The notes beneath the pieces are model-generated. The model did not search any database. It was not told where the DNA came from and was given only the letters and a program-made list of their open reading frames with translations. A program made the translations under genes and the position numbers. Shown here one piece after another: positions 1 through 9,454 of a DNA stretch of 64,000 bases (position 1 is its first letter; each line of letters begins with the position of its first letter). This DNA is from an uncultured Eubacterium sp. (lineage in GTDB: Bacteria > Bacillota > Clostridia > Lachnospirales > Lachnospiraceae): NCBI GenBank assembly GCA_910589595.1, contig CAJUTM010000003.1, positions 62,001 to 126,000 on the forward strand. The letters run 5' to 3'.

Positions 1-1
1 C

Positions 2-811
2 GAAGGGCGCGTTATCGGAATCAGTTTTGCCGGTAAATCGGTAAAATCAATACATACGTCCATCAATTACATGATGCAGGGAAATCTCATTATTTGTCTG
101 TTTGTCATTTTACTGGCAGGTTTTCTGTGCAATATATCGGCGCAGCGCATGGTTGCAACGATTCATGGAATTAAAAATTATCTGGCCCGACTGGCGCATG
201 GAGATTTTTCCCACAAAATGCCGGAACAGGTACTGGAACGTAAAGATGAATTGGGGGAAATGGGAGAATATGCTCTTTCTGTCGGCTATTCACTGGAAGA
301 AATGGTATCCAGAGACCCCCTGACCAAGCTTCTGAACCGGCGCGCCGGCCGTATTCAACTGGAACACAGGATGGGTCAGAAGTGTTTTACGATTGTCATG
401 GGTGATATTGATTTCTTTAAAAACGTCAATGACACTTACGGACATGAAATGGGCGATGAAGTTCTCTGCTATATTGCGGGAGAATTGCGGGAAATGGTGA
501 GTGATATCGGGTTTTGCGTCCGCTGGGGCGGTGAGGAATTTTTGATCGGATATGACGGCGAAGCCTCGTTTATGCAGGAAATGTTGTATCGTTTTCAGAA
601 GACGCTTCAGAAGAAGAAGTTTTGCCATGAGAAAAAAGAGTTTACGGTAACGATGACTTTTGGCGTGGCGGAATATGGAAGAGAAGAAGATTTTGAAAAG
701 ACAATCGAACGGGCAGATGAACTGTTATACTATGGGAAAGAGCACGGACGGAACCAGATAGTTATGGACTCTGTTATGGCCGGCGCATGGAAAGCAGAGA
801 ATCTGAGTTGA
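2..811 (+). CDS. Membrane GGDEF-domain diguanylate cyclase (5' end outside window)
   Basis: The reading frame is already open at base 2, so the N-terminus, probably an extracytoplasmic sensor domain, lies outside the window. The visible 269 residues hold one membrane segment (about residues 24-42, IICLFVILLAGFLC), a HAMP-like linker and a GGDEF domain that opens with DPLTKLLNRRAG. The active-site loop is RWGGEEF, a catalytically competent form of GGDEF, so synthesis of cyclic di-GMP from two GTP is likely. I see no RxxD inhibitory site at the usual spacing before the loop, so product inhibition may be absent. The gene ends 20 bases before the hydrogenase start. An HD-GYP protein that could degrade the same messenger lies at 29252-30343. 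Confident in the domain; the sensed signal is unknown. Confidence 0.88.
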   Translation, partial: EGRVIGISFAGKSVKSIHTSINYMMQGNLIICLFVILLAGFLCNISAQRMVATIHGIKNYLARLAHGDFSHKMPEQVLERKDELGEMGEYALSVGYSLEEMVSRDPLTKLLNRRAGRIQLEHRMGQKCFTIVMGDIDFFKNVNDTYGHEMGDEVLCYIAGELREMVSDIGFCVRWGGEEFLIGYDGEASFMQEMLYRFQKTLQKKKFCHEKKEFTVTMTFGVAEYGREEDFEKTIERADELLYYGKEHGRNQIVMDSVMAGAWKAENLS

Positions 812-831
812 GAACAAAGGGGGAGAAGAAG

Positions 832-2337
832 ATGGGAATGCGGGGAATACAGACGCCAATCCGCACGATTCGCAAGAAAGTGTTTATGGAAGTGGCAAAA
901 GTAGCGTTTGAATCCGACAATATAAATGATGATATTGAAGCGATTCCTTATAAGGTGACGCCCGGAGATACTCCATTATATCGGGAGAGTATCTATCGGG
1001 AACGTGCGGTATGCTCCGAGCGAGTGCGTCTGGCAATGGGACTTTCGCTGCGGCCTGACGACGCTCCGGTTCACATTACGAGCGGTATGGATGCCAGTAA
1101 TGTAGCGGAGAAATATTATGAGCCGCCGCTTATGCAGATAATACCGTCAGCGTGTGATGCATGTGAGGATAATGTATACGAGGTGAGCGACCAGTGTCGG
1201 GGGTGCGTGGCACACCCGTGCGTCGAAGTATGTCCGAGAGGAGCGATTACCGTTGTCAATGGGAAGTCGCATATTGATAAAGAGAAATGCATTAAATGTG
1301 GTAAATGTAACGCCATCTGTCCGTATGGGGCGATTGCCAAAAAAGTGCGCCCGTGTGCCGCTGCCTGCGGGGCCAAGGCGATTACGAGCGACGAGCGCGG
1401 AAGAGCAAAAATTGATGATTCAAAATGTGTAAAATGCGGACAGTGTATGGCGAGCTGTCCTTTTGGCGCCATAGCAGATAAGTCGCAGATTTTCCAATTG
1501 ATTCAGGCGATGAAACAGGGACCGGTCATTGTGGAACTGGCGCCGGCCGTCATCGGGCAGTTTGGCGAGGACGTCCGTCTCTGGAAGATTAAAGCGGCAT
1601 TAAAAGAAATCGGATTTTCCGATGTATATGAAGTGGCGTTAGGCGCTGATATCGGTGCGATTACCGAGGCGAGACATTATGTCAATGAAGTCAAGACAGG
1701 AAAACTCCCATTTCTTTTGACGTCGTGCTGTCCGTCATGGTCAATGCTTGCCAAGCGGACATTGCCGGATATGGTGGAGACAGTTTCCAATGCCCTGACG
1801 CCGATGGTGGCGACAGCCCGCACGATTAAGCTGCGTCATCCGGAAGCGAAAATCGTTTTTGTGGGGCCGTGTGCGGCCAAGAAGCTGGAAGCATCCCGTC
1901 GGGATGTGCGCAGCGATGTGGATTTTGTCATTACTTTTGAAGAACTGGACGCCATCTTTGCGGCAAAAGGCATTGATATGGAATGTTATGAAACGGAAGA
2001 GCCGATTCATGACGCGACCGGAGCGGGGCGCGGTTATGCCGTGGCCGGAGGCGTAGCTAATGCTATTGAGAAATGTATTAATGAATATTATCCGGAAACA
2101 GAAGTATTTATAGAACACGCGGAGGGGCTGGCGGAATGCCAGAAAGTATTACTGTTGGCAAAAGCCGGCAAAAAGGACGGCTGTCTGATTGAGGGCATGG
2201 GATGTCCGGGCGGCTGTGTGGCCGGCGTGGGAACGAATATTGCGATTCCGAAAGCGGCGCAGGCGGTAAAGAAATTTGTCAATGATTCTACGACGGCGCT
2301 GCCTCCGAAAGAGTATTCACAAATCGAATTACCATAA
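832..2337 (+). CDS. Monomeric [FeFe] hydrogenase, group B type
   Basis: A 501-residue iron-only hydrogenase that would couple ferredoxin oxidation to H2 evolution in the cytoplasm. The N-terminus (RGIQTPIRTIRKKVFMEVAK) is of the kind seen in the group B1 monomeric family. Four cysteine clusters follow: CDACEDN and CRGC near residues 108-130, CIKCGKCNAICP near 153 and CVKCGQCMASCP near 199, which are ferredoxin-like [4Fe-4S] sites. The H-cluster motifs are TSCCPSW (about 298), GPCAAKK (about 345) and GCPGGC (about 457). I chose ATG 832 over an upstream ATG at 787 because AAAGGGGGAG lies just before it, and the longer form would overlap the previous gene. No maturases (HydEFG) are in the window. 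Group assignment is by recalled family features, not by search. Confidence 0.9.
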   Translation: MGMRGIQTPIRTIRKKVFMEVAKVAFESDNINDDIEAIPYKVTPGDTPLYRESIYRERAVCSERVRLAMGLSLRPDDAPVHITSGMDASNVAEKYYEPPLMQIIPSACDACEDNVYEVSDQCRGCVAHPCVEVCPRGAITVVNGKSHIDKEKCIKCGKCNAICPYGAIAKKVRPCAAACGAKAITSDERGRAKIDDSKCVKCGQCMASCPFGAIADKSQIFQLIQAMKQGPVIVELAPAVIGQFGEDVRLWKIKAALKEIGFSDVYEVALGADIGAITEARHYVNEVKTGKLPFLLTSCCPSWSMLAKRTLPDMVETVSNALTPMVATARTIKLRHPEAKIVFVGPCAAKKLEASRRDVRSDVDFVITFEELDAIFAAKGIDMECYETEEPIHDATGAGRGYAVAGGVANAIEKCINEYYPETEVFIEHAEGLAECQKVLLLAKAGKKDGCLIEGMGCPGGCVAGVGTNIAIPKAAQAVKKFVNDSTTALPPKEYSQIELP

Positions 2338-2350
2338 GAGAGGGCTGCCT

Positions 2351-3538
2351 ATGATACGAAAATTAGTACTGTTTACAAAAGGAATTGAGACTCTCTGGTA
2401 TTTTAGCGAGCAAATCGGCAAGACATTTGAAAAACTCGGCTATGATGTGTTTTACTTTGACCAGTGTGCGCAATACGACAGCCTCTCCCGACTGTTATGG
2501 TTTGCGGAGCCGAAAGTGACGGCGGCAATCAGCTTTAATTTTGATGGTTGCAGTGGGGAAGACTATCTGATAGACAGCAAGGGAATCAATTTTTTTGAGG
2601 CAAGGGATATTCCCCTGATTAATATTGTAGTTGACCATCCCTTTTATTATCACAAGTTTCTGCCCTATCTGCCAAAAGACTATATGCAGATTTCCATCGA
2701 CAGGGAACATGAAGAATATGTAAAACGCTTTCTGCCGGAAATCCGGCGGGGGCCTTTTCTGCCGCTGGCAGGTACGTCGTTGTGGACAGAGGAGACGCTT
2801 CCGGCATGGGACGAGCGTCCCATCGACATTGCTTTTACCGGCAATTATTCGCCGCCATCGGATTTGAACCACGTCCTCGACCGTGTCAATGAAGAATATG
2901 GTCAGTTTTATCGCGAGATTATACAGGATTTTATTGAGCACCCTCATTTGGGAATGCATCAGGGGATTATCCGGCATTTACTGGAAGAAGTAGAGGATAT
3001 TGACGAGCGCGGTTTGCGCGACGCGATGCCGAATATGATAATGATTGATTTATATGTGAGACACTATTTCCGCGGGGAGGTTGTAAAAACATTAGTAGAC
3101 GCCGGATTGAAAGTGCACTGTTTCGGCGCCGGCTGGGATCGTCTGGAGTGCAGTCATCCGGAAAATATTGTCAATGGCAACGTGTTGGAATCGCTTGGAT
3201 GCCTGCAGCAGATTAGCAAGGCAAAGGTGTCTCTCAACGTAATGCCGTGGTTTAAGGACGGGGCCCATGACAGAGTATTTAATTCCATGCTCAACGGCGC
3301 GGTTTGCCTGACGGATTGGAGCAAATATATGACGGAAATTCTGAAAGATGGAAAAGACGTTATCTTTTATGAATTGGATGATTTGCCGGCGCTGCCGGAT
3401 AAAATCCGTGAGCTGCTTGCCAGCCGCAGTCGTTGGGAAGAGCTGCAGCAGAATGCTTATCATACGGCGGCAGCAGCGCATACGTGGGCACATCGGGCAC
3501 AATATATACACAAAGAAATACTTTGCAAGATATATTAA
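2351..3538 (+). CDS. CgeB-like glycosyltransferase family protein
   Basis: A 395-residue cytoplasmic protein with no signal peptide or membrane segment. The C-terminal third has the layout of the Glyco_trans_1_2 / CgeB type: a block around VHCFGAGWDRLE, then SKAKVSLNVMPWFKDGAHDRVFNSMLNGAVCLTDWS, where the acidic and glycine-rich turn binds the nucleotide sugar in GT-B enzymes. The N-terminal half resembles the DUF3880-type partner domain. Donor and acceptor cannot be read from the sequence; relatives act on spore surface, flagellin or surface polysaccharides. The start at 2351 follows AGAGAGGG, 13 bases after the hydrogenase stop, so it may be cotranscribed with it. Family call good, substrate unknown. 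Confidence 0.75.
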   Translation: MIRKLVLFTKGIETLWYFSEQIGKTFEKLGYDVFYFDQCAQYDSLSRLLWFAEPKVTAAISFNFDGCSGEDYLIDSKGINFFEARDIPLINIVVDHPFYYHKFLPYLPKDYMQISIDREHEEYVKRFLPEIRRGPFLPLAGTSLWTEETLPAWDERPIDIAFTGNYSPPSDLNHVLDRVNEEYGQFYREIIQDFIEHPHLGMHQGIIRHLLEEVEDIDERGLRDAMPNMIMIDLYVRHYFRGEVVKTLVDAGLKVHCFGAGWDRLECSHPENIVNGNVLESLGCLQQISKAKVSLNVMPWFKDGAHDRVFNSMLNGAVCLTDWSKYMTEILKDGKDVIFYELDDLPALPDKIRELLASRSRWEELQQNAYHTAAAAHTWAHRAQYIHKEILCKIY

Positions 3539-3592
3539 ATATGGTATTATGGAGAATATACTTATTGAGCGTATAGGAAAATGGAGGTTGTT

Positions 3593-5875
3593 ATGGCTGG
3601 AAAGAGAAGGAAAAAGCAAAGAAAACATCCGAAGTTATGGCTTGGTTTTAAAGTAGTGCTTCTTTTGTTTCTGCTGACAATTCTTGTCGGCGGTATAATT
3701 TTCTACTTTAAATACGGGAAAGATATTTTTGCTATGCAGGATGAGGCAAAGGCTTTAGTAAAAGCTTCGTCTACCGAGACTTTCCGCGCATCGGAGACGT
3801 CAATTGTGTACAATAACAAGGGAAATGAGATTGCAAAGCTCAAAGGAGATAAAGACTCCTACTATGTGGAATCGGACAATTTACCACAGTATGCCAAAGA
3901 CGCTGTAATTGTTACCGAGGATAAAAAGTTTTATTCTCATAACGGAATCGATATGAAAGGAATTATGCGTGCCTTTTGGGCGTTAATAAAAAATAACGGG
4001 GAGAAAAAGCAGGGGGCTTCGACAATTACACAGCAGTTGGCGCGCGTCATCTTTTTGTCAACGAAAAAAACGTATGAGAGAAAGATAAAAGAAATCTTTA
4101 TTGCGCGGGAGTTGGAAAAGAAATATACAAAAGACCAGATTTTGGAATTCTACTTAAATTCCATTTATTATATGAACGGATACTATGGTCTGGAAGCGGC
4201 GTCACGCGGCTATTTTAATAAATCCTGCAACGAGCTGTCTCTTGCACAAATCGCCTTTTTGAGTGCGATTCCCAACAATCCAACAGTGTATGACCCGTTG
4301 AAAAATTTTGATAATACCGTAAAACGCAAGAATCGCATTTTAGACCAGATGTTGGAAGATAAAGCAATTACGCAGGTTCAGTACGATGAGGCGTATAACG
4401 AAAAGATAAAATTAAACATGCAGGAAGTGAAAAAACGGGATTATATCCAGACGTTTGTATCTTACTGTGCGATTCGCGAGCTGATGAAAGTAAACGGCTT
4501 CGAATTCCGCAATGATTTTGATACCAAAAAGGAGCGGAAACAGTACGAGAAAGAATATGAGGAAGAGTATTCCATTGCCCAGCAAATGCTGAAAAATAAC
4601 GGATATAAGATTTATACTTCCATTGATTTGAAGAAACAGAAAAAGCTGCAGCACGCCGTAAATTCGAATTTGTCCGCGTTTAAGGAAAAAGAGACGAACG
4701 GAACTTACAAAATGCAGGGTTCCGCCGTCTGCCTCGACAATAAAAGCGGGCGCGTTGTGGCAATTGTCGGCGGTCGCAGTCAGGAAACAGAAGGCTATTC
4801 GTTGAACCGTGCATTCCAGTCGTTCCGTCAGCCGGGGAGTTCAATTAAACCGCTCATTGTGTATACGCCTACGCTGGAGCGCGGCTCGACAGCGAGCACC
4901 ACGGTGCATGATTATAAGTTTAAAGGCGGTCCGTCCAATTCGGATGGCACTTATTCCGGTTACATTTCCATGCGCTATGCCGTTGAAAAGTCCAAGAATA
5001 CGGTGGCATGGCAGCTGTTTGATGAACTGAAGCCGGAAGTGGGCTTGCAGTATTTACTGGATATGAATTTTTCCAAAATTGTTAAATCGGACTACTATTT
5101 ATCGGCTTCGTTAGGTGGTCTGACATATGGCACATCCACGCTGGAAATGGCTTCCGCATACTCCGCTCTGGAAAACGACGGCAAGTATCGCGAGCCAACC
5201 TGTATTGTCAAGATATTAGATGGCGAGGGCAAGGAAATTGTTTCCGACCATGTGGAGCAGCAGACAATCTATAAAAAAGATGCGGCGCATTCGATGACAG
5301 ATATTCTCACAGGAGTTATTACGAGAGGAACGGCGCGCGGACTCGGGTTGGATAACGGACAGCCGAGCGCGGGCAAGACAGGAACGACGAATGATAAAAA
5401 GGACGGCTGGTTCTGCGGCTATACGCCGTATTACACGACAGCGGTCTGGGTAGGATATGATTCTCCAAAGACAGTAGATGATTTGTATGGCTCAACGTAT
5501 CCGGGACGTATCTGGCATGATTATATGAGCGAACTTCACAAAAATCTGGAGGTAAAGAAATTTTCTTTGGATGGGATTCCTGACAATAATAGCAGTCCTT
5601 CAAATTATGGCAATCGGGATGAAAAGAAAGAACCCGAAAAGAAAGATAAAATTGATGAGGATTCGGATGATGACAGGGATGTAGACAGAGATTCCGATGA
5701 TGACGATAATAAGGTTGACAGGGATACCAACGATAATCCGCCGCCGGATGATGCGGAAAAAACGACGCCGACGCCAAAACCGGATATCACGGAACCCCCG
5801 ACTACTCCGGAGCCGGCTGAACAGCCGCCGGATGATAATTCCGGAGAAGGAGATGATACGGGAACGCCGGAATAA
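3593..5875 (+). CDS. pbpA: Class A penicillin-binding protein 1A (transglycosylase/transpeptidase)
   Basis: A 760-residue bifunctional peptidoglycan synthase anchored by one membrane segment (about residues 20-42) after a very basic cytoplasmic start. The GT51 glycosyltransferase domain shows EDKKFYSHNGID (about 109), GASTITQQLAR (about 141) and FYLNSIYYMNGYYGLEAAS. The transpeptidase has SSIKP with the acylated serine near 416, SKN near 470 and KTGTT near 594. The last roughly 95 residues are a low-complexity Asp/Glu/Pro/Thr tail, likely a flexible extracellular extension in the wall. ATG 3593 is preferred because GGAGG sits at 3583-3587; the ATG at 3581 overlaps that site. The symbol is a family label only. 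It stands alone and is followed by a terminator. Confidence 0.92.
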   Translation: MAGKRRKKQRKHPKLWLGFKVVLLLFLLTILVGGIIFYFKYGKDIFAMQDEAKALVKASSTETFRASETSIVYNNKGNEIAKLKGDKDSYYVESDNLPQYAKDAVIVTEDKKFYSHNGIDMKGIMRAFWALIKNNGEKKQGASTITQQLARVIFLSTKKTYERKIKEIFIARELEKKYTKDQILEFYLNSIYYMNGYYGLEAASRGYFNKSCNELSLAQIAFLSAIPNNPTVYDPLKNFDNTVKRKNRILDQMLEDKAITQVQYDEAYNEKIKLNMQEVKKRDYIQTFVSYCAIRELMKVNGFEFRNDFDTKKERKQYEKEYEEEYSIAQQMLKNNGYKIYTSIDLKKQKKLQHAVNSNLSAFKEKETNGTYKMQGSAVCLDNKSGRVVAIVGGRSQETEGYSLNRAFQSFRQPGSSIKPLIVYTPTLERGSTASTTVHDYKFKGGPSNSDGTYSGYISMRYAVEKSKNTVAWQLFDELKPEVGLQYLLDMNFSKIVKSDYYLSASLGGLTYGTSTLEMASAYSALENDGKYREPTCIVKILDGEGKEIVSDHVEQQTIYKKDAAHSMTDILTGVITRGTARGLGLDNGQPSAGKTGTTNDKKDGWFCGYTPYYTTAVWVGYDSPKTVDDLYGSTYPGRIWHDYMSELHKNLEVKKFSLDGIPDNNSSPSNYGNRDEKKEPEKKDKIDEDSDDDRDVDRDSDDDDNKVDRDTNDNPPPDDAEKTTPTPKPDITEPPTTPEPAEQPPDDNSGEGDDTGTPE

Positions 5876-5945
5876 AAGGGGCTGATAGTTATTTTTGGAA
5901 ACCACGAGCGTCACGCTTTGCGAGACTGCCCGTGCAAATAAGGGA

Positions 5946-5975
5946 AAATCCAAGGCATATGCTTTGGATTTTTTT
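5946..5975 (+). terminator. Rho-independent terminator after PBP1A
   Basis: The arms AATCCAA (5947-5953) and TTGGATT (5964-5970) surround a short loop that itself contains GCATATGC, and are followed by a run of T. It separates the penicillin-binding protein gene from the LysR region. Confidence 0.8.
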
Positions 5976-6049
5976 GTTAAAAATAAAATGTGATTTGAGG
6001 CAGTTAAAAAATTATATAAAAGCTATTACCATCAAAAGAAAAAAAGAAT

Positions 6050-6078
6050 TTTACAAATTTTGATAAACGTAGTATGAT
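6050..6078 (+). promoter_or_regulatory. Sigma-A-like promoter for the lysR-led operon
   Basis: TTTACA (6050-6055) and TATGAT (6073-6078) are separated by 17 bases, a good match to the housekeeping promoter. It lies 77 bases before the LysR start. Confidence 0.6.
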
Positions 6079-6084
6079 ATATTC

Positions 6085-6100
6085 TGTTAGCATACTAACA
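6085..6100. promoter_or_regulatory. Palindromic operator candidate (TGTTAG-cata-CTAACA)
   Basis: A perfect 6-4-6 inverted repeat just downstream of the predicted -10 box. Such interrupted dyads are common LysR-type or repressor sites, so autoregulation by the adjacent LysR protein is possible. Function is inferred from position only. Confidence 0.45.
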
Positions 6101-6154
6101 TGATAGGGAAAGTAGGGGATGATGCAAAAAAAATGCTTAGAAATGAGGATTAAT

Positions 6155-7065
6155 ATGACATTGATTCAATTAAAGTATGCAATTACGGTAGCTGGAGAAA
6201 ACTCTTTAAATGATGCTGCAAAAGTGCTGTTTATCTCGCAGCCAAGTCTTTCATCTGCTATCCATTCGTTGGAGAAAGAAATCGGATTCGATATATTTAT
6301 ACGTTCTAAAAATGGGATAACGCTGACCCCGAAAGGCGAAGAGTTTATTGGATATGCAAAATCCGTGATGGAGCAGTATGAACTGCTGGATGCAAAATAT
6401 ATTTCACAGACAAATGTGAAAAAGAACTTCAGTGTATCTATGCAGCATTACACATTTGCTGTCAATGCATTTGTAGAGCTTGTCAAACAGTATGGAATGG
6501 ATGAGTATGAATTTGAGGTACATGAGACAAAAACCTATGAGGTCATTGTTCACGTCAGGAATCATAAAAGTGAAATCGGAATCTTATATCGGAATGATTT
6601 TAACCAAAAGGTGCTGAACAAGTTGTTTTCGGAATATGGTTTGCAGTTTACGCCACTATTGGAATGTGGGATTTATGTGTATATGTGGAGAGGACATCCA
6701 TTAGCTGCAGTGAGGAAATTAAATTGGAGGAACTGGAGGAATATCCGTGTCTTGGATTTGCGCAGGGAGAACACAATTCCTTTTATTTTGCGGAAGAAGT
6801 GTTAAGTACATATCAGTATAAGAGATTTATTCGCGCAAATGACAGAGCCACGTTGCTAAATCTGATGGTTGGATTAAATGGATACACATTATGTTCCGGC
6901 ATTCTATGCGAGGAGCTGAATGGAAAGGAATATTGTGCCATAAAACTTCATTCAGATGAAACAATGACGATTGGGTATATTTCGAGAAAAGGTGCACCAA
7001 TCAGCACAATAGGGCAAAAATATCTTGAGGAAATAGCAAAATATAAAGATAAATCATTACGTTAA
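6155..7065 (+). pseudogene. LysR-family transcriptional regulator, frameshifted
   Basis: The N-terminal part begins MTLIQLKYAITVA and has the winged helix-turn-helix of LysR regulators (LNDAAKVLFISQPSLSSAIHSLEKEIG). The effector-binding domain runs in this frame to about GHPLAAV near 6705, then continues in another frame as SEEIKLEELEEYPCLGFAQGEHNSFYF to the stop at 7065. A single missing base near 6700-6716 explains it. Together the parts make roughly 303 residues, the normal family length. ATG 6155 follows GAGG at about 6144-6147. If left unshifted, the protein stops at 6805 with a scrambled tail and probably cannot sense its ligand. It could be a real mutation or a base-calling error. By position it would control the sulfur amino acid and PLP genes that follow 15 bases later. 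Confidence 0.75.
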
Positions 7066-7080
7066 TCAGGAGGAGATACT

Positions 7081-8247
7081 ATGGCGAGAGGAATAGAAAC
7101 AAAATGTCTGCATTTGGAGGAGGAAGAATGGGGGTGCAATCATTATGGTGCAATTAGTTATCCTATTTACCAGACGGCGACATATGCACATTTAGGGTTA
7201 GGGAAAAGTACCGGTTATGATTACAGCAGATTACAAAATCCCACGAGGGAGCATTTAGAAAAAATAGTGGCATCATTGGAGAATGGTATAGACGCACTGG
7301 CATTTTCCAGTGGCATGGCGGCAATTACCCTGATGATGGAGCTGTTTCATCCGGGAGACCACCTGATTGTGGATGCGGATCTTTATGGGGGAAGTATTCG
7401 ACTTTTCAATAATGTGTCACAGAAAAACGGAATTACATTTTCAAGTATTGACTGTCACAAAGAAGATGTAGAAAGCTATATCAATGAAAATACGAAGGCT
7501 GTTTATATCGAGACGCCTACGAATCCCATGATGAATGTAACAGATATTGAGGCACTGGCACAGATAACTAAAAAGCATAAGTTACTGCTGATTGTCGACA
7601 ATACTTTTCTTTCCCCATACTTTCAGAATCCGTTGGATTTGGGGGCGGACATTGTTGTACACAGCGGAACAAAATATCTTAGCGGTCACAATGACACATT
7701 GGCAGGTTTTCTAATTACGAAGCGTGAGGATATCAGTGAAAAATTTCGTTTTCTTATAAAAACGACAGGGTCAGGACTGGCGCCGTTTGACAGCTGGCTG
7801 ATTTTGCGTGGAATAAAAACACTCGCTATCCGCATGGAGAAGTCGCAGCAGAATGCTATCACAATTGCAGAGTGGCTAAAGCGGCAAAAGGCGGTAACAA
7901 AGGTGATTTATCCGGGGCTTCCGGAACATTCGGGTTACGACATTATGAAAAAACAGTCGCGGGGATTTGGAGCGATGATTACATTTCAACTGGAAAGCAA
8001 AGAATTTGCACTGGCAGTGTTAGAGAATGTTCGTCTGATTCAGTTTGCGGAAAGTCTTGGAGGGGTGGAAACGCTGATTACTTATCCGACGACACAGACT
8101 CATGCGGATGTACCGAAAGAGCTTCGGGAAAGAAACGGGATTACGGAAAGCACACTCCGGCTGTCTGTCGGAATTGAAGACATTGATGATTTATTGGATG
8201 AGTTAAACAAAGTTTTTTGTGAGATAGGAGAGGGATTATATGGCTGA
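7081..8247 (+). CDS. Trans-sulfuration PLP enzyme (cystathionine gamma-synthase/lyase family)
   Basis: A 388-residue Cys/Met-metabolism PLP enzyme. It shows YSRLQNPTREHLE, SSGMAAITLMM, the ETPTNPMMNV block, VDNTF and the lysine motif HSGTKYLSGHND, with K198 as the likely PLP-binding lysine. The family includes cystathionine gamma-synthase, gamma- and beta-lyase and O-acetylhomoserine sulfhydrylase, and the motifs do not separate these. The next gene is a PatB/MalY-type beta-lyase, so a gamma-synthase or gamma-lyase role in the Met/Cys interconversion is plausible. A strong AGGAGGAG precedes the ATG. It overlaps the next gene by 8 bases, which points to translational coupling. Confidence 0.88.
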   Translation: MARGIETKCLHLEEEEWGCNHYGAISYPIYQTATYAHLGLGKSTGYDYSRLQNPTREHLEKIVASLENGIDALAFSSGMAAITLMMELFHPGDHLIVDADLYGGSIRLFNNVSQKNGITFSSIDCHKEDVESYINENTKAVYIETPTNPMMNVTDIEALAQITKKHKLLLIVDNTFLSPYFQNPLDLGADIVVHSGTKYLSGHNDTLAGFLITKREDISEKFRFLIKTTGSGLAPFDSWLILRGIKTLAIRMEKSQQNAITIAEWLKRQKAVTKVIYPGLPEHSGYDIMKKQSRGFGAMITFQLESKEFALAVLENVRLIQFAESLGGVETLITYPTTQTHADVPKELRERNGITESTLRLSVGIEDIDDLLDELNKVFCEIGEGLYG

Positions 8248-9430
8248 AAGAAACCTTAATTTTGATGAAGTAACAGACAGAAAGAATACAAGAAGTCTGA
8301 AATATGATTTTGCCAGACAGCGGGGAATGCCCGAGGATGTTCTGCCATTTTGGGTGGCTGATATGGATTTTAAGACATCTTCCTATATTGAAGACGCTCT
8401 TGTTGAGAGAGCGAGACATGGTATCTTTGGTTATAGTGAGGTACAGAAGCCTTATTTTGAAATCCTGCGGGGCTGGATGAAACGGCATCATAACTGGAAC
8501 ATACAAGAAAGATGGCTGATAAAAACACCCGGGGTTGTTTTTGCACTGGCAATGGCAGTAAAGGCATTTACAGAAGCGGGAGATTGCGTGATGCTGCAAT
8601 TACCGGTATATTATCCGTTTACGGAAGTAATCGAGGATAATGGAAGAAAAGTGGTAAGCAGCGATTTGGTTTTGAAAGAAGATAACCGCTACCATATTGA
8701 TTTTGAAGATTTTGAGCGAAAAATTGTGGAACAGCGGATTAAGTTGTTTTTCCTGTGTAATCCTCATAATCCGGTAGGAAGAGTCTGGACAAGAGAAGAA
8801 CTTGTAACGTTGGGTGATATTTGCCGGAAGCATCATGTTATTGTTGTCAGTGACGAAATTCATCAAGACTTTGTATTCAAGGGAAAGCACCTCGTTTTTG
8901 CCAATCTGAAAAAAGAATATGAAGATATGAGCGTAACCTGTACTTCACCAAGTAAAACGTTTAATCTGGCAGGCATGCTGTTGTCCAACATTTTTATACC
9001 AAATTCGGAGTTGCGGCATAAGTTCTGCAAACAATTGGCAGCAGCGGGAACGAGCCAGTTGGGCGTTATGGGACTTGTTGCGTGTGAGACTGCGTACCGG
9101 AAAGGGGAAGAATGGTATCAGGCGATGCTTTCATATGTGGCGGATAACATCGCATTTACGAAAAAGTATGTAGAAGAAAACCTGCGTGGCGTACATATGG
9201 TTGAGCATGAGGGAACTTATCTTGTGTGGCTTGATTTCAGGGGAACAGGGTTTGATGTTGATGAAGTTGAGCGGCGGATTATACATGAAGCAGGGTTATG
9301 GCTCGACAGTGGTAAGATTTTTGGGAAATGCGGCAGAGGTTTCCAGAGAGTTAATGTTGCGTGTCCGAGGAGTGTGCTGTCGGAGGCGTTGGATAGATTG
9401 AAACGGATGTTATTGAATTTTGCAAACTAA
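8240..9430 (+). CDS. MalY/PatB-type aminotransferase, putative cystathionine beta-lyase
   Basis: A 396-residue fold-type I PLP enzyme. The start NFDEVTDRKNTRSLKYDF and the stretch PFWVADMDFKTSSYIEDAL are typical of the MalY/PatB subfamily, whose members cleave cystathionine or cysteine at the beta carbon. The PLP-binding lysine is in SPSKTFNLAG (K239), and SDEIHQDFVF supplies the usual aspartate that holds the pyridine nitrogen. It starts inside the end of the preceding trans-sulfuration gene, with AGGAGAGGG as ribosome binding site, and is followed 24 bases later by pdxS. This suggests that the cofactor and two enzymes that need it are made together. Confidence 0.87.
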   Translation: MAERNLNFDEVTDRKNTRSLKYDFARQRGMPEDVLPFWVADMDFKTSSYIEDALVERARHGIFGYSEVQKPYFEILRGWMKRHHNWNIQERWLIKTPGVVFALAMAVKAFTEAGDCVMLQLPVYYPFTEVIEDNGRKVVSSDLVLKEDNRYHIDFEDFERKIVEQRIKLFFLCNPHNPVGRVWTREELVTLGDICRKHHVIVVSDEIHQDFVFKGKHLVFANLKKEYEDMSVTCTSPSKTFNLAGMLLSNIFIPNSELRHKFCKQLAAAGTSQLGVMGLVACETAYRKGEEWYQAMLSYVADNIAFTKKYVEENLRGVHMVEHEGTYLVWLDFRGTGFDVDEVERRIIHEAGLWLDSGKIFGKCGRGFQRVNVACPRSVLSEALDRLKRMLLNFAN

Positions 9431-9454
9431 AAGTTGAACATGGAGGGAACGAAG

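Noticed and set aside
787..831. ATG 787 as the hydrogenase start
   Set aside because: It overlaps the preceding gene, and the AAAGGGGGAG site points to ATG 832.
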